A stretch of 64,000 nucleotides of DNA from Pontibacterium sp049599735 (GTDB taxonomy: Bacteria; Pseudomonadota; Gammaproteobacteria; Pseudomonadales; Balneatricaceae), in NCBI GenBank assembly GCA_049599735.1, contig JBMYOX010000001.1, positions 62,001-126,000 on the forward strand, in the 5' to 3' direction. Positions within the stretch are counted from its first letter, which is position 1. Every line of letters begins with the position of its first letter. A program made the position numbers and the translations under genes. This document shows positions 45,187 to 54,557 of this stretch, piece after piece. The notes under the pieces were generated by a model. That model searched no databases and was not told the DNA's origin. It saw nothing but the letters and a program-made list of their open reading frames with translations.

Positions 45187-45753
45187 ATGTTTACAGGTTT
45201 TAATCAGGTTCTGTTTCTGCTGGGTTACGCCTTGCTGATCGAGCCACCCCGTGCAATCGATTTGCAGGCTGAGGAACACCGTACTCACGGCGAACTTGAT
45301 GGCAAGCCATTGATCGTTGTACTGGGCATCGAGTTGTTGATCCGGGGCGGAATTCTGTTGTTTATTGCGGTGTTATGTGAAGAGGTGCTGGGTAAAGCAT
45401 TCTATGATCTCTACCGTCTGGATCTGGTCATGGGGGTATTGCTGCTGTCAGGTATCGCACACTCGCTGTTCTACTATATTTTTCTGGGATGCTTGCGTGA
45501 ACGCTTTGGCGAAGCCGCGATACGTTTATACCGGGTGGGCCGGAACCTTGCTTATGCATTATTACCAGGCTTTATGACTGCAATTCCTGTTTTAATCTGG
45601 CAGGCGCATAATCAACTTGTCCCCTTCAGCGGAGACCTGGTTGAAAAGACTTATCTGGTAACCCTGGCGTTAATGGTTTTTGCAGGTTTGATTGAAGCCT
45701 TCATTGTACACAGAAAGCCGCTGGGTCTGGACCAGACACTTCGGGACTCCTAA
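45187..45753 (+). CDS. Uncharacterised multi-pass membrane protein
   Basis: 188 residues, GGAG ribosome-binding site 7 bases before the ATG. About four hydrophobic helices are seen (near 47-65, 80-100, 120-140 and 155-175). No family recognised. It is the last plus-strand gene after the fusion protein, 95 bases downstream, and is followed by a strong bidirectional hairpin. Confidence 0.7.
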   Translation: MFTGFNQVLFLLGYALLIEPPRAIDLQAEEHRTHGELDGKPLIVVLGIELLIRGGILLFIAVLCEEVLGKAFYDLYRLDLVMGVLLLSGIAHSLFYYIFLGCLRERFGEAAIRLYRVGRNLAYALLPGFMTAIPVLIWQAHNQLVPFSGDLVEKTYLVTLALMVFAGLIEAFIVHRKPLGLDQTLRDS

Positions 45754-45764
45754 AGCCTGCCTGT

Positions 45765-45786
45765 CCGCCGGGTTAAAACCCGGCGG
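45765..45786. terminator. Bidirectional hairpin between convergent genes
   Basis: A perfect 10-bp inverted repeat CCGCCGGGTT / AACCCGGCGG around AA, 11 bases after the plus-strand stop and 11 bases before the minus-strand stop. No long T-run, but the position and symmetry fit a shared terminator. Confidence 0.65.
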
Positions 45787-45797
45787 GGCGGCGATTA

Positions 45798-46982
45798 TTA
45801 CGACCGCTGTAGCAGGTATTCAACACAGTTATAGCGAAAAACATCTTTACGCCATTTATCCACACCGTTAATGCGCAGGCGTTTATTATGGCTGTTTTGA
45901 TACTTGCGCAATAACAAAAGCTGTCCGATAAAGGCGGGATCAATATCACTACAGGCCCCAAGATCCAGTTCGATATCACGCTTTGCCAGCGCTGCCCGGC
46001 AGAAGGCAACACGTATATCAGCCAGCTGGGCGTGTATAAGCGAGCCGGTCAGATGGATCTTTAATAAATGATCACCTTCTTCCGTCAGGCGGACTTCGGC
46101 TTTAGTCGGCTTATGCGCTGCTGCACGGGCCTGAATAAATTTCTGATAGGGACGCACACGGGTAACGTAGAGATGAAGAAACCTGAGTCCGTCACTCCAG
46201 TACCGTTTTAGCAAATTTCGTTCTTCGTAAATACGCCACAGCCATTCTGTACCTGAACGCTGCATCCAGAGAGGTGCCCGGGTAACCGTTCCGGCAACAA
46301 AATTAACCACCGCACCAAGATGGCTGATAGCGGGGGCCTTCAGCCGACTGCGATTGTATTCGATCCAGGCCTGACCACGCTTTGCGCCCAATGCGACCAG
46401 CACTATATCGGCCTCGCTGGCATTGATAGAATCAATAATCTCATCGGTACTCATCGACTCTATGCTGCCAAAACCAGGGCTGCAGTATCCGGCACCTTCC
46501 AGCCCGAGATGCTCCCGTTCAAGCTGCTCACAAGCCGTTTTGGCCACCCCGTCAGGCCCGCCAAAGAAGAAAATTCTTAGCGGACGCCGGTCCGGGCCGG
46601 ACTCAAAGCGCAGTTTATCAATCAGACTCGATCCGGCGATACGTTCTGTAATCGGCACATTCAGCGCCTGAGCCACCCAAACCAGGGGCATGCCATCAGC
46701 AACCACCCAGTCAGAATTAATGACCGATTCACGGAACGTGGGGTCTCTGAGCGCCGCAATCACAAAATTCAGGTTAGGCGTTGTCAGAAAGCAGCCCAGC
46801 GGGCTTTGTTCAAGCGGATCGATGATCCGCAGATAAAGCTGATCAAGCGTTTGAGGGGTTGTAGATGCATCAATCGGTAGCCCCAGTAAACACCAGATAT
46901 CCCGGTGAAAATCATCGATTACACGGCGCTCGTCAGGGGCGAGAAGATCAGGGGGGGTGGCCACGCTCGTCACAGGGCTCAT
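45798..46982 (-). CDS. WecG/TagA/CpsF glycosyltransferase with C-terminal STAS domain
   Basis: 394 residues. Residues ~30-265 are a complete WecG/TagA/CpsF enzyme: TTPNLNFVIAALRDP, the Asp in VVADGMPLVWVA, VALGAKRGQAWIEYN, and RAPLWMQRSGTEWLWRI near the C-terminus of the domain. Such enzymes add the second sugar to lipid-linked intermediates. Residues ~300-394 form a STAS-type domain (HLLKIHLTGSLIHAQLADI ... IELDLGACSDIDPAFIGQLL) that lacks the phosphorylatable Ser of anti-sigma antagonists. This fusion is unusual. The start overlaps the ompA-like stop by 4 bases, in a run with a free STAS protein and its phosphatase. Confidence 0.83.
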   Translation of the reverse strand: MSPVTSVATPPDLLAPDERRVIDDFHRDIWCLLGLPIDASTTPQTLDQLYLRIIDPLEQSPLGCFLTTPNLNFVIAALRDPTFRESVINSDWVVADGMPLVWVAQALNVPITERIAGSSLIDKLRFESGPDRRPLRIFFFGGPDGVAKTACEQLEREHLGLEGAGYCSPGFGSIESMSTDEIIDSINASEADIVLVALGAKRGQAWIEYNRSRLKAPAISHLGAVVNFVAGTVTRAPLWMQRSGTEWLWRIYEERNLLKRYWSDGLRFLHLYVTRVRPYQKFIQARAAAHKPTKAEVRLTEEGDHLLKIHLTGSLIHAQLADIRVAFCRAALAKRDIELDLGACSDIDPAFIGQLLLLRKYQNSHNKRLRINGVDKWRKDVFRYNCVEYLLQRS

Positions 46983-47476
46983 TGCATATCTCCTTGGGAA
47001 GGAAGAGGGTAACGCAACAGTCTGGCGCTTATTTCAACCCGCCGGTTCTGCTGGAGACCCGCTGCCGTCGTATTAGATGTCCTGGGATGCCGTTCACCCG
47101 CACTGGTCATATAAACCCGGCTGTTCAGGGCGGTGCGCAAGCCCAGATAGTCAAACACAGCACGGGCACGGCGCATACCCAGTGACTGATTATAGGCATC
47201 AGAATGATTGCTGTCAGTGTGTCCGACAATATCGATTCTGTTTAGCTGCGCACCGTCAAAAAGGCGGCGTAAACGGTCTAACTTAATCGCTTCCGAACCT
47301 GTAATCACGGCGCTGTCCGTTGCAAAAAAGATCCGCTCACGCAACTCCGCCGACTCAGCCTCAATCACATCAGAATGTGAGAACTGCGGATACGTCCGGG
47401 GTGAAATATCAGAGGGTAACGTCCCCGCACAACCACACAGCAGCAGCGCGATACCCGGTACTGTCAGGCGGTGCAT
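46979..47476 (-). CDS. OmpA-family peptidoglycan-binding lipoprotein
   Basis: 165 residues. Short signal with lipobox LLCGC (Cys16). The OmpA domain spans ~45-155 (FFATDSAVITG; IDIVGHTDSNHSDAYNQSLG; RRARAVFDYL; RRVEISARLL). The order STAS then OmpA-like recalls sypA-sypB in Vibrio fischeri. It may anchor a polysaccharide export complex to peptidoglycan. It overlaps the WecG-STAS gene by 4 bases and lies 32 bases after the STAS gene. Confidence 0.88.
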   Translation of the reverse strand: MHRLTVPGIALLLCGCAGTLPSDISPRTYPQFSHSDVIEAESAELRERIFFATDSAVITGSEAIKLDRLRRLFDGAQLNRIDIVGHTDSNHSDAYNQSLGMRRARAVFDYLGLRTALNSRVYMTSAGERHPRTSNTTAAGLQQNRRVEISARLLRYPLPSQGDMQ

Positions 47477-47508
47477 AATGATCCGGAATTTTCGTTCAGC
47501 ACCATAGC

Positions 47509-47847
47509 TCAGGCGCTGACACGCTCAACCGCAGACTGCGGATTATTAAAAATTTCAAATATTTCATGAAGGCGCGTTAACTCCAGAAGCGCACGCACAT
47601 TGGTCTGGGGAGAAAGCAGCACTGTTTTTCCGGATTTAGCTTCGATCGCTTTAAACACAGCAACCAGCACCGCTAATCCGCTGGAATCAGAAAAATTCAA
47701 CCCTGCGAGATCCAGTACCAGACGAGTATTCCCTGAATCAATCAGGTCAACAAGATCCTTTTTTACTGCCGCAGCATTGGTAATTGTAAGTTGCTCCGGC
47801 ATATGAACAACTTTTGCTTTATCGTAAGAGGTCATTGAGAACTGCAT
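47509..47847 (-). CDS. STAS-domain anti-sigma factor antagonist (HsbA/SypA-like)
   Basis: 112 residues, a single STAS domain. LVLDLAGLNFSDSSGLAVLV carries the Asp-Ser-Ser-Gly motif; Ser56 aligns with the phosphorylated serine of SpoIIAA and HsbA. A GAGG site precedes the ATG. It is encoded directly after a REC-PP2C-HATPase protein that has both phosphatase and kinase-type domains, the expected partner. In HsbA and SypA systems such proteins control motility or biofilm polysaccharide. Confidence 0.92.
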   Translation of the reverse strand: MQFSMTSYDKAKVVHMPEQLTITNAAAVKKDLVDLIDSGNTRLVLDLAGLNFSDSSGLAVLVAVFKAIEAKSGKTVLLSPQTNVRALLELTRLHEIFEIFNNPQSAVERVSA

Positions 47848-47916
47848 TATTTATCCTCTGTCGCATTATCGAACGTTGATTTACAGGCATTATTTTTACC
47901 TGGTAAAGTTTTCAAA

Positions 47917-49530
47917 CTAATTGTTATTGCGAAAACTCAGCGTCCAGCGGTTGTAATCATTAACGCGCTTATAATCAATCTGGTCAGTCCAGCTTATCAT
48001 AATATGGATACCTCGTCCGGACTCGTTATCGAGTGTAAGGGGTCTTGGGGGGCAAAGATCGGGCACCCGCTCCGTGTAATCAACCAGGCTAACCACGATG
48101 TCATGGTTCTGAAAACTGACTTCCAGTTCCACAGGTGATTTGTCCTGTCCTTGCGGCCAGTGCCCGTGCTCAATAATATTATTAATCAGCTCCGACAATG
48201 ATGTTGTCAGACGCATCAGGGTCATATCATGCACCTGCCTCACCTGCAGATTGCTGCGTATCTTATCCATTGCCTGTGCCAGATCATCCGGGTGTGGGTT
48301 CAGGCTGATACGGAAGATACTATCGGAGCTCTCGGCAACTTTGCCATCACCCTGGCGCTTGATGATGATAAGCGAAATGTCATCAGGCGGCGGGCCTTCT
48401 TTATGCTCAGCCGCCAGTGAGCGAATCTGATCCCGAATCTGCGTTGCATTCATCGACCGGAACTTCAGCATCAGGGTTTCAATATCTTCCCGCCCCTGAC
48501 GACTGTCTTCCGGCCTGATCAGATCAAAAAGCCCGTCACTGCTCACCAGCATCAACGTGCCGGGCTCAAAGGCCAGTGAACGTGTCTCAAAGTCGACAAA
48601 ATCGAATAAGCCCACCGGAAAGCTACCCTTAGGCACCGGCATTTTATCGCCGCCCGGCGTAATAACAATAGGGGGCGGATGACCCGCAACACAATAACTC
48701 AGCCGTGACTGGTCTTCATCCAGCAGACCCAGAAAAAGTGTAAAGTAGAGGCCGGAAAATTTTTCGCTGGGGAAAAGCTCATTGAGTCGCCGGGCCAGCT
48801 GATGCAGGGGTGGTAAATTGCGGGTTTGAGTCGCGTAGTGGTTCAGCATCTGCCGGATGGTGTTAGTCAGCGTAAAAGACAACAGTGCCGATGCGACCCC
48901 ATGCCCCATCACATCAACCTGATAGAAAAAATGTTTTTCAGGTGCCAGGGACTGAAAGCCAAAGCTGTCTCCGCCGATACCCTGTGCCATCTCGTAATCA
49001 ACCGCAACATCCAGATCAGGCGACAGCCATTCATCCACCGGCATAAACTCATTCACCAGCTGCTCTGCAACCGCGATATCCTGATCGAGTAAACGCTGCT
49101 TTTCTTTAACCTGAAGCAGCGCTGTCTGCAGACTGCGATTTTTGTTTTCCAGTTCTTCCCGCATTTCAATCAACCGGCAACCTGCGGCTATTCGTACCCG
49201 CAATTCTTCTGCCGCACAAGGTTTACGAAGAAAGTCATCAGCACCGGATTCCATGCCTTTAACGAGATCATCATCCCCCTCACCACTGGTGAGCATAATA
49301 ATGTAAGGCTCACCATAACTGGTGTCGGCGCGCACGGTGCGGCATAACTCCTGCCCGGTCATCAATGGCATGTGGTTATCCGTAATCACCAGCCTTATCT
49401 GTTCTTCGCGCAGCTGCTCCAGCCCTTCCAGTCCGTTAGTTGCGAGGGTGACCGAGTAACCAAGTGTCTCCAGTATCCGGCTCAGCACCAGACGCTCTAT
49501 AGTACTATCCTCAACGACCAGAATCTTCAC
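47917..49530 (-). CDS. HsbR-like response regulator: REC - PP2C phosphatase - HATPase (anti-sigma kinase)
   Basis: 537 residues from a GTG with GGAGA 6 bases upstream. The receiver (1-120) has Asp51 in VITDNHMPLMTG and Lys103. A coiled linker (~120-150) leads into a SpoIIE/RsbU-type PP2C domain (~155-390) with GIGGDSFGF, DVMGHGVASALLS and PPPDDISLI. The C-terminal HATPase (~400-537) has SELINNIIEHGH and ESGRGIHIMISW, the RsbW-type kinase motifs. Same domain order as P. aeruginosa HsbR. It is predicted to both phosphorylate and dephosphorylate the neighbouring STAS protein depending on receiver state. Confidence 0.92.
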   Translation of the reverse strand: MKILVVEDSTIERLVLSRILETLGYSVTLATNGLEGLEQLREEQIRLVITDNHMPLMTGQELCRTVRADTSYGEPYIIMLTSGEGDDDLVKGMESGADDFLRKPCAAEELRVRIAAGCRLIEMREELENKNRSLQTALLQVKEKQRLLDQDIAVAEQLVNEFMPVDEWLSPDLDVAVDYEMAQGIGGDSFGFQSLAPEKHFFYQVDVMGHGVASALLSFTLTNTIRQMLNHYATQTRNLPPLHQLARRLNELFPSEKFSGLYFTLFLGLLDEDQSRLSYCVAGHPPPIVITPGGDKMPVPKGSFPVGLFDFVDFETRSLAFEPGTLMLVSSDGLFDLIRPEDSRQGREDIETLMLKFRSMNATQIRDQIRSLAAEHKEGPPPDDISLIIIKRQGDGKVAESSDSIFRISLNPHPDDLAQAMDKIRSNLQVRQVHDMTLMRLTTSLSELINNIIEHGHWPQGQDKSPVELEVSFQNHDIVVSLVDYTERVPDLCPPRPLTLDNESGRGIHIMISWTDQIDYKRVNDYNRWTLSFRNNN

Positions 49531-49605
49531 ACTGCATCTCCACTGACATTGGTAATGATCATTCTAAATCAGATATTCAACTACTGCATTCATACGGATA
49601 TCTGT

Positions 49606-52119
49606 TTATCCGATAAGGTCGTTATTATTCGCGGTTTGTTGCATTGTGCCGTCCCTGGTTGTGTTTTTTCTTTCAAAAAAACTATCCGAATGAAAATGTT
49701 TTTCTATCGCTTTTTTAGCGCGTGAAAAATGATGTTCGAGCAAGTCAACCTCTGCTATCAGCAAAGATGCATCCCCGACCTTACAATCATTTTCAATTTT
49801 TTTTGCACATTTGCTTATGGATTTGAACAATAGCTGAGCGGAGGCACCTGTCACTCTGTGTGCAACCGCCTGCGCTTCTCCGATACGACTACTGATTACA
49901 AACTCCCTCAGGCGCTGAATCTCATCAGGTATCTCGTTTAGAAAGATGGACAATAGCTGCTGCTCCAGCTCCAGGTCGCCGGACAGGCTCTCTCTCAGCC
50001 CCTCAAAGTCACAAACAGTGACCGGCGGCCCTTCAGGAATGGCTTCCGCATCTTTAGTAACGGGTGGCATGCTATCAGATGCCGATAGTTCTTTTTGCTT
50101 CGATGCGGGCAGCCATTTTTGCAATACTGCACATAACCTGGCCGGATCGACCGGTTTGGTTATATGATCACTCATACCCGCCGCAAGGCTCTTGTCGCTG
50201 TCACCTTCCATTGCATTTGCCGTCAGTGCAACAATCGGCAGCTGATGATTTTTTACATCTGTACTTAAATTCCGGATACGCCTCGCCGCTTCATAACCAT
50301 CCATCACCGGCATATGGCAATCCATCACAACCAGGTCGTAATCAAAGTTTCTCAGTGCGTTAAGCACTTCAACCCCATTGGCGGCAATATCAACGGTTAA
50401 ACCAAACTTTCTTAATATACCCAGTGCGACCTGCTGATTCACAATATTATCTTCTGCCACAAGAATTCGGGCATCAAACCGGATCGTTGCCCGTTCTGTA
50501 TAACGTGTGACAATGTGCTCGGCTTCTCCCCGGCTGACAATTTTTGTTAAAATATTATACAGCTCGGAAGGGTTAACAGGCTTACTGACATAACCATTAA
50601 AGCCCTGCTCCTGGGCCTCTTTAGCATCCCCTTTTCGGGCGCGTGAGGTGAGCAGCAAGGTCTTAATTTCTGAAAACCTTTCATCCTGACGAATCACTCT
50701 GGCAAGTTGCTGCCCGTCCATACCCGGCATCTGCTTATCGATAATCGCCATAGTAAAAGGCGCGTTATCTGCCTCGCCTGACTGATAAATCAGCTTAAGC
50801 GCATCAAAGGCATTCGAGACAGATTCAAACTGAACATCCCAGAGCCTCATTATTTTGCTTAAGTAGCTGCGTGTTATTTCATTATCATCAACAATCAGCA
50901 CTTTTTCATCACACAAATGCGAATTACTAAACCGGTTCGTGACCTGTTTGTCTATTCTTTCCAGCGTGAGCGTAAACCAGAATGTTGAGCCTTTTCCCGG
51001 CTCGCTTTTTACGCCGATTTCACCGTTCATCAGCTCAACCAGTTGCGTACAAATAGCCAGCCCCAGTCCCGTCCCGCCATAGATGCGTGTCGTTGACGTA
51101 TCAGCCTGTGTAAACCGGTCAAAAAGCGTCTTTAACTTGTTACTTTCGATACCTATGCCGGTATCGGTAATTTCAAAACGCACTTTTTCATAAGGCCCCT
51201 CCAGCTTTTCACCCGGATAAACACCTACAGTCACATTGCCCTGATCGGTAAATTTAATGGCGTTACCCACCAGATTAACCAGAATTTGTCGTATTCTGCC
51301 CGGATCCGCTTTATACCAGTGTTCAATAATCGGAGTCGTCGGGCAGATAAATTCAACATCTTTTTCATAGGTTCTGAATGCCATTTGGGATGCAAACTGG
51401 CCCAGCATATTCCCTATATCAAATTCAACCAGCTCAAGATCAAGCTGTCTTGCTTCTATCTTTGAGAAATCCAGAATATCATTAATAATACTGAGCAAAG
51501 ATTCTGCACTTTGCATAATAGTATTTGCCTGATTGCGCTGTTCCAGGCTGAGTTCAGTATCTAATAACAGGTTACCCATGCCGATAATGCCATTCATCGG
51601 GGTGCGAATTTCATGGCTCATATTCGCTAATAGTTCGCTTTTAGCCTGATTGGCAGACTCTGCGGCTTCTTTTGCATCCAGCAGATTCTGTTCGGCTGTC
51701 TGCCGGGCGCTGATATCATTAAAAACCACAACCGCTCCCCGGGACTGCCCATCCTTTATAACAGGATTGACTTTGAACTCCACGGATATAGCGGCGCCAT
51801 TTTTAGTCCGGAATAAGGTATCAGTTATATGTGCCGCCTGTTTTCCTCCGGATACCACACAAAGAGCGCTGTCTTTTTCACTGCCTGCCTCTCCATTATT
51901 TTTTGGATGAAGCACCATGTCATAAAAGTGTTTGCCTAATATCTCTTCTCTTTTAAAACCGAGTGTATTAAGTGCCGGCGTATTTATAAAGGTTGAAACA
52001 CCGTTGTCATCAATTACAACTATGCCATCAGAAACCGACTCGAGTATAAGAAAGCTTTCTTCTTCACTCGTTTTTATTTCTTCTTCTGAAACTTTATGTA
52101 TAGCATTATCGATTTTCAT
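49606..52119 (-). CDS. Cytoplasmic PAS hybrid histidine kinase with two receivers and HPt
   Basis: 837 residues, no transmembrane helix. PAS domain (~20-140; SVSDGIVVIDDNGVSTFIN), HisKA with His169 in NMSHEIRTPMN, HATPase (N286 region, DTGIGIES, GGTGLGLAI), receiver 1 with Asp461 (IIDKQMPGMDG), receiver 2 with Asp600 (VVMDCHMPVMDG), and HPt with His754 (VAHRVTGASAQL). All phospho-sites look intact. It lies 75 bases upstream of the HsbR-like gene on the same strand, so its HPt is a likely phosphodonor for that receiver (inference). Confidence 0.92.
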   Translation of the reverse strand: MKIDNAIHKVSEEEIKTSEEESFLILESVSDGIVVIDDNGVSTFINTPALNTLGFKREEILGKHFYDMVLHPKNNGEAGSEKDSALCVVSGGKQAAHITDTLFRTKNGAAISVEFKVNPVIKDGQSRGAVVVFNDISARQTAEQNLLDAKEAAESANQAKSELLANMSHEIRTPMNGIIGMGNLLLDTELSLEQRNQANTIMQSAESLLSIINDILDFSKIEARQLDLELVEFDIGNMLGQFASQMAFRTYEKDVEFICPTTPIIEHWYKADPGRIRQILVNLVGNAIKFTDQGNVTVGVYPGEKLEGPYEKVRFEITDTGIGIESNKLKTLFDRFTQADTSTTRIYGGTGLGLAICTQLVELMNGEIGVKSEPGKGSTFWFTLTLERIDKQVTNRFSNSHLCDEKVLIVDDNEITRSYLSKIMRLWDVQFESVSNAFDALKLIYQSGEADNAPFTMAIIDKQMPGMDGQQLARVIRQDERFSEIKTLLLTSRARKGDAKEAQEQGFNGYVSKPVNPSELYNILTKIVSRGEAEHIVTRYTERATIRFDARILVAEDNIVNQQVALGILRKFGLTVDIAANGVEVLNALRNFDYDLVVMDCHMPVMDGYEAARRIRNLSTDVKNHQLPIVALTANAMEGDSDKSLAAGMSDHITKPVDPARLCAVLQKWLPASKQKELSASDSMPPVTKDAEAIPEGPPVTVCDFEGLRESLSGDLELEQQLLSIFLNEIPDEIQRLREFVISSRIGEAQAVAHRVTGASAQLLFKSISKCAKKIENDCKVGDASLLIAEVDLLEHHFSRAKKAIEKHFHSDSFFERKNTTRDGTMQQTANNNDLIG

Positions 52120-52655
52120 GATAGCGAATCCAACACCCTTTTATTTTTCAGGCCGTAGCTGCTGTTTACGTGACATTTTGGTGGCGGGCCTTCCCCCGGC
52201 AGCTCAGGCGGTGCAGACAGGTACAGATTCTGTGCCTCTCCTGTAATTCACAGTAAAGTGCGCCTGACAGACTCAGATCATAGCTTTCTTCGGATTTAAT
52301 AACCACCACACCTTTAGAAGGATCACTTGCACCGGAATGAACCGGAGACCGTCGCTGCCCGGCCGACCCGCAGCATCCACGGATGCGTTCCGCAGACCGA
52401 TTATGAATGTAGCGATCCGCCGGATTTATACTTTTATAAAAATACAGCACAGGATCAGATCATAAAAGGAGAGACAGAGCGTTTGCATTACAGCAACGCT
52501 AGCGATATAAATATGATCAGGAATCATCGCATACAAACCCGTACAATTACTGATTTTTGGAACCGGTGCCGATTCGGATTAATACGCTATTCATCACCAG
52601 TATCTTCCGGGCAGGCTCAGCTGGATAAAACCATGTTTGCAGAGAGAATATTATT
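52120..52655. other. Divergent intergenic region upstream of manC
   Basis: 536 bases between the PAS kinase gene and manC. No credible gene; the open frames here lack ribosome-binding sites and family resemblance. An AT-rich inverted repeat (TTTATA-CTTT-TATAAA, near 52424-52440) could mark promoter DNA. Confidence 0.45.
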
Positions 52656-54068
52656 TTGAAAATTACCCCCCTTATATTATCAGGCGGTTCCGGTACACGC
52701 CTGTGGCCCCTCTCGCGCACACTGTATCCCAAGCAGTTCCTGCCGCTGAATTCAGACCTGACCATGCTGCAGGAAACAGCAGACCGGCTTAAGGGCATGG
52801 ATACCAACAATCCTTATGTTATCTGTAACGAAGAGCATCGCTTCCTCGTGGCAGAACAAATGCTGCAACTGGGCCTGAAATCCAACATCATTCTGGAGCC
52901 TGTCGGCCGTAATACCGCACCCGCCATCACCTTAGCAGCCCTTGCTATGCAGGCTGCCGGGCAGGCTGATAGTGTATTGTTAGTACTGGCAGCAGATCAC
53001 GTCATCAAAGATCAGACCGCCTTTCACAACGCGGTTGAGCAGGCATTACCCCTGGCGCAGGCAGGTAAACTGGCAACCTTTGGTATTATTCCCACGGAAC
53101 CGGCAACCGGTTATGGCTATATAAAAGGCGCTTCAGCTGAAAATACAGAGGCTGTACGCCCGGTCGAGGCCTTCGTTGAAAAGCCGGACCTGGCCGTGGC
53201 ACAAACTTACCTCGAAAGCGGTGAGTACTTCTGGAACAGCGGTATGTTTATGTTCCGCGCCGACCGCTATCTGGAAGAATTAAAAACACATCGCCCGGAT
53301 ATTCTCGAAGCCTGTGAAAAATCCATGCAGCAAACACGCTCTGACCTGGATTTTCAGCGTGTTGATGCCGAAGCATTTACTCAGTGCCCCGAAGACTCCA
53401 TTGACTATGCGGTTATGGAAAAAACAGACCAGGCAGTTGTAGTTCCCCTGGACGCAGGCTGGAATGATGTTGGCAGCTGGGCCGCCCTCTGGGAAATCAA
53501 AGACAAAGATGCCCGTAATAACGTGGCGATCGGTGATGTCATTCTTGAAGATACCAGCAACAGTTACGTTTATGCACGTGACCGCTTAGTATCCGTACTG
53601 GGCGTTGATGATCTGGTTGTGGTTGATACAAAAGATGCCGTTCTGGTCACCACCAAAGAACGGGGGCAGGATGTAAAGGCCATTGTCAATCAGCTAAAAA
53701 CGGCCGACCGGCCTGAGTACCTGAATCACCGGGAAGTTTACCGGCCCTGGGGTAAATATGACTCCATTGATAATGGCGAGCGTTATCAGGTTAAACATAT
53801 TACCGTTAAGCCGGGCGAGCGCCTTTCTGTACAAATGCACCACCACCGCGCCGAACACTGGATCGTGGTAAAAGGCACCGCCGAAGTACGCTGTGGCGAT
53901 AAAACCTTTTTATTGTCGGAAAACCAGTCAACCTATATCCCGCTTGGAGAAGTCCACCAGCTCCACAACCCGGGACAGGTCATGCTGGAACTTATTGAAG
54001 TACAGTCGGGCTCCTATTTAGGGGAAGATGATATCGTGCGTTTTGAGGATATTTACGGCCGCGCTTAA
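52656..54068 (+). CDS. manC: Mannose-1-phosphate guanylyltransferase / mannose-6-phosphate isomerase
   Basis: 470 residues, the usual length for the bifunctional enzyme. It starts at TTG with only a weak GAGAG site; no in-frame ATG is nearby. The N-terminal pyrophosphorylase has LSGGSGTRLWPLSR, YPKQFLPL and FVEKPDLAVA. The C-terminal type II isomerase cupin (~355-470) has RPWGKYDSID, VKPGERLSVQMHHHRAEHW and ENQSTYIPLGEVHQL. It makes GDP-mannose, presumably for the polysaccharide. No phosphomannomutase gene is in the window. Confidence 0.95.
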   Translation: MKITPLILSGGSGTRLWPLSRTLYPKQFLPLNSDLTMLQETADRLKGMDTNNPYVICNEEHRFLVAEQMLQLGLKSNIILEPVGRNTAPAITLAALAMQAAGQADSVLLVLAADHVIKDQTAFHNAVEQALPLAQAGKLATFGIIPTEPATGYGYIKGASAENTEAVRPVEAFVEKPDLAVAQTYLESGEYFWNSGMFMFRADRYLEELKTHRPDILEACEKSMQQTRSDLDFQRVDAEAFTQCPEDSIDYAVMEKTDQAVVVPLDAGWNDVGSWAALWEIKDKDARNNVAIGDVILEDTSNSYVYARDRLVSVLGVDDLVVVDTKDAVLVTTKERGQDVKAIVNQLKTADRPEYLNHREVYRPWGKYDSIDNGERYQVKHITVKPGERLSVQMHHHRAEHWIVVKGTAEVRCGDKTFLLSENQSTYIPLGEVHQLHNPGQVMLELIEVQSGSYLGEDDIVRFEDIYGRA

Positions 54069-54085
54069 TAAAAGCCCGCTTTAAA

Positions 54086-54106
54086 CCCGCCCGCCTGCCG
54101 GGCGGG
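54086..54106. terminator. GC hairpin between manC and the convergent ABM gene
   Basis: A perfect 8-bp inverted repeat CCCGCCCG / CGGGCGGG with loop CCTGC. A second small AAAGC/GCTTT inverted repeat lies just before it. Its location between convergent genes suggests termination in both directions. Confidence 0.6.
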
Positions 54107-54140
54107 CACACAGCACATTCCCGATCCTGTTCAGACTGCT

Positions 54141-54488
54141 CTAATCATGTACTTGCTTGCTATCCAGCGGGCATTGCTCCCGGTCGCTCATACCATAGTC
54201 TCTGGAAACCTTCGCGACCCTTAAGCGGTAATCACGAAAAACACCACCCCGGCCTTTTTCCTGGGCCAGGCGATGGGACTCCAGGTTTCGCCAGGCCTGA
54301 ACCGCAGCTTCATCACGCCAGAAAGAGAGGGACAGCACTTTGCCTTCCTCCGCCAGGCTTGAAAAACGTTCGATAGAGATAAAACCATCGATAGTTTCTA
54401 ATAAGGGTTTGAGTTCAGCGGCGATATTCAGATAGTCTTCTACTTTCCCCTGTGCGGGATATACTTCAAAAATAACAGCAATCATCAT
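54141..54488 (-). CDS. Antibiotic biosynthesis monooxygenase (ABM)-domain protein
   Basis: 115 residues with the ferredoxin-like ABM pattern: IAVIFEVYPAQGKVEDYLNI, IDGFISIERF, VLSLSFWRDEAAVQAWRN and HRLAQEKGRGGVF. Small oxygenases or heme-degrading-like proteins of unknown substrate. Starts at either of two adjacent ATGs. It is not obviously linked to the polysaccharide genes. Confidence 0.85.
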   Translation of the reverse strand: MMIAVIFEVYPAQGKVEDYLNIAAELKPLLETIDGFISIERFSSLAEEGKVLSLSFWRDEAAVQAWRNLESHRLAQEKGRGGVFRDYRLRVAKVSRDYGMSDREQCPLDSKQVHD

Positions 54489-54557
54489 TCATTTTCCAAA
54501 ATCTAAAATTAGCGGGATAATGCCTGCACAAGACAGGCTGACGAGCCTATCTAATGG

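Noticed and set aside
52327..52659. 110-residue plus-strand open frame upstream of manC
   Set aside because: No ribosome-binding site; composition is like intergenic DNA; ends at the manC start by chance.
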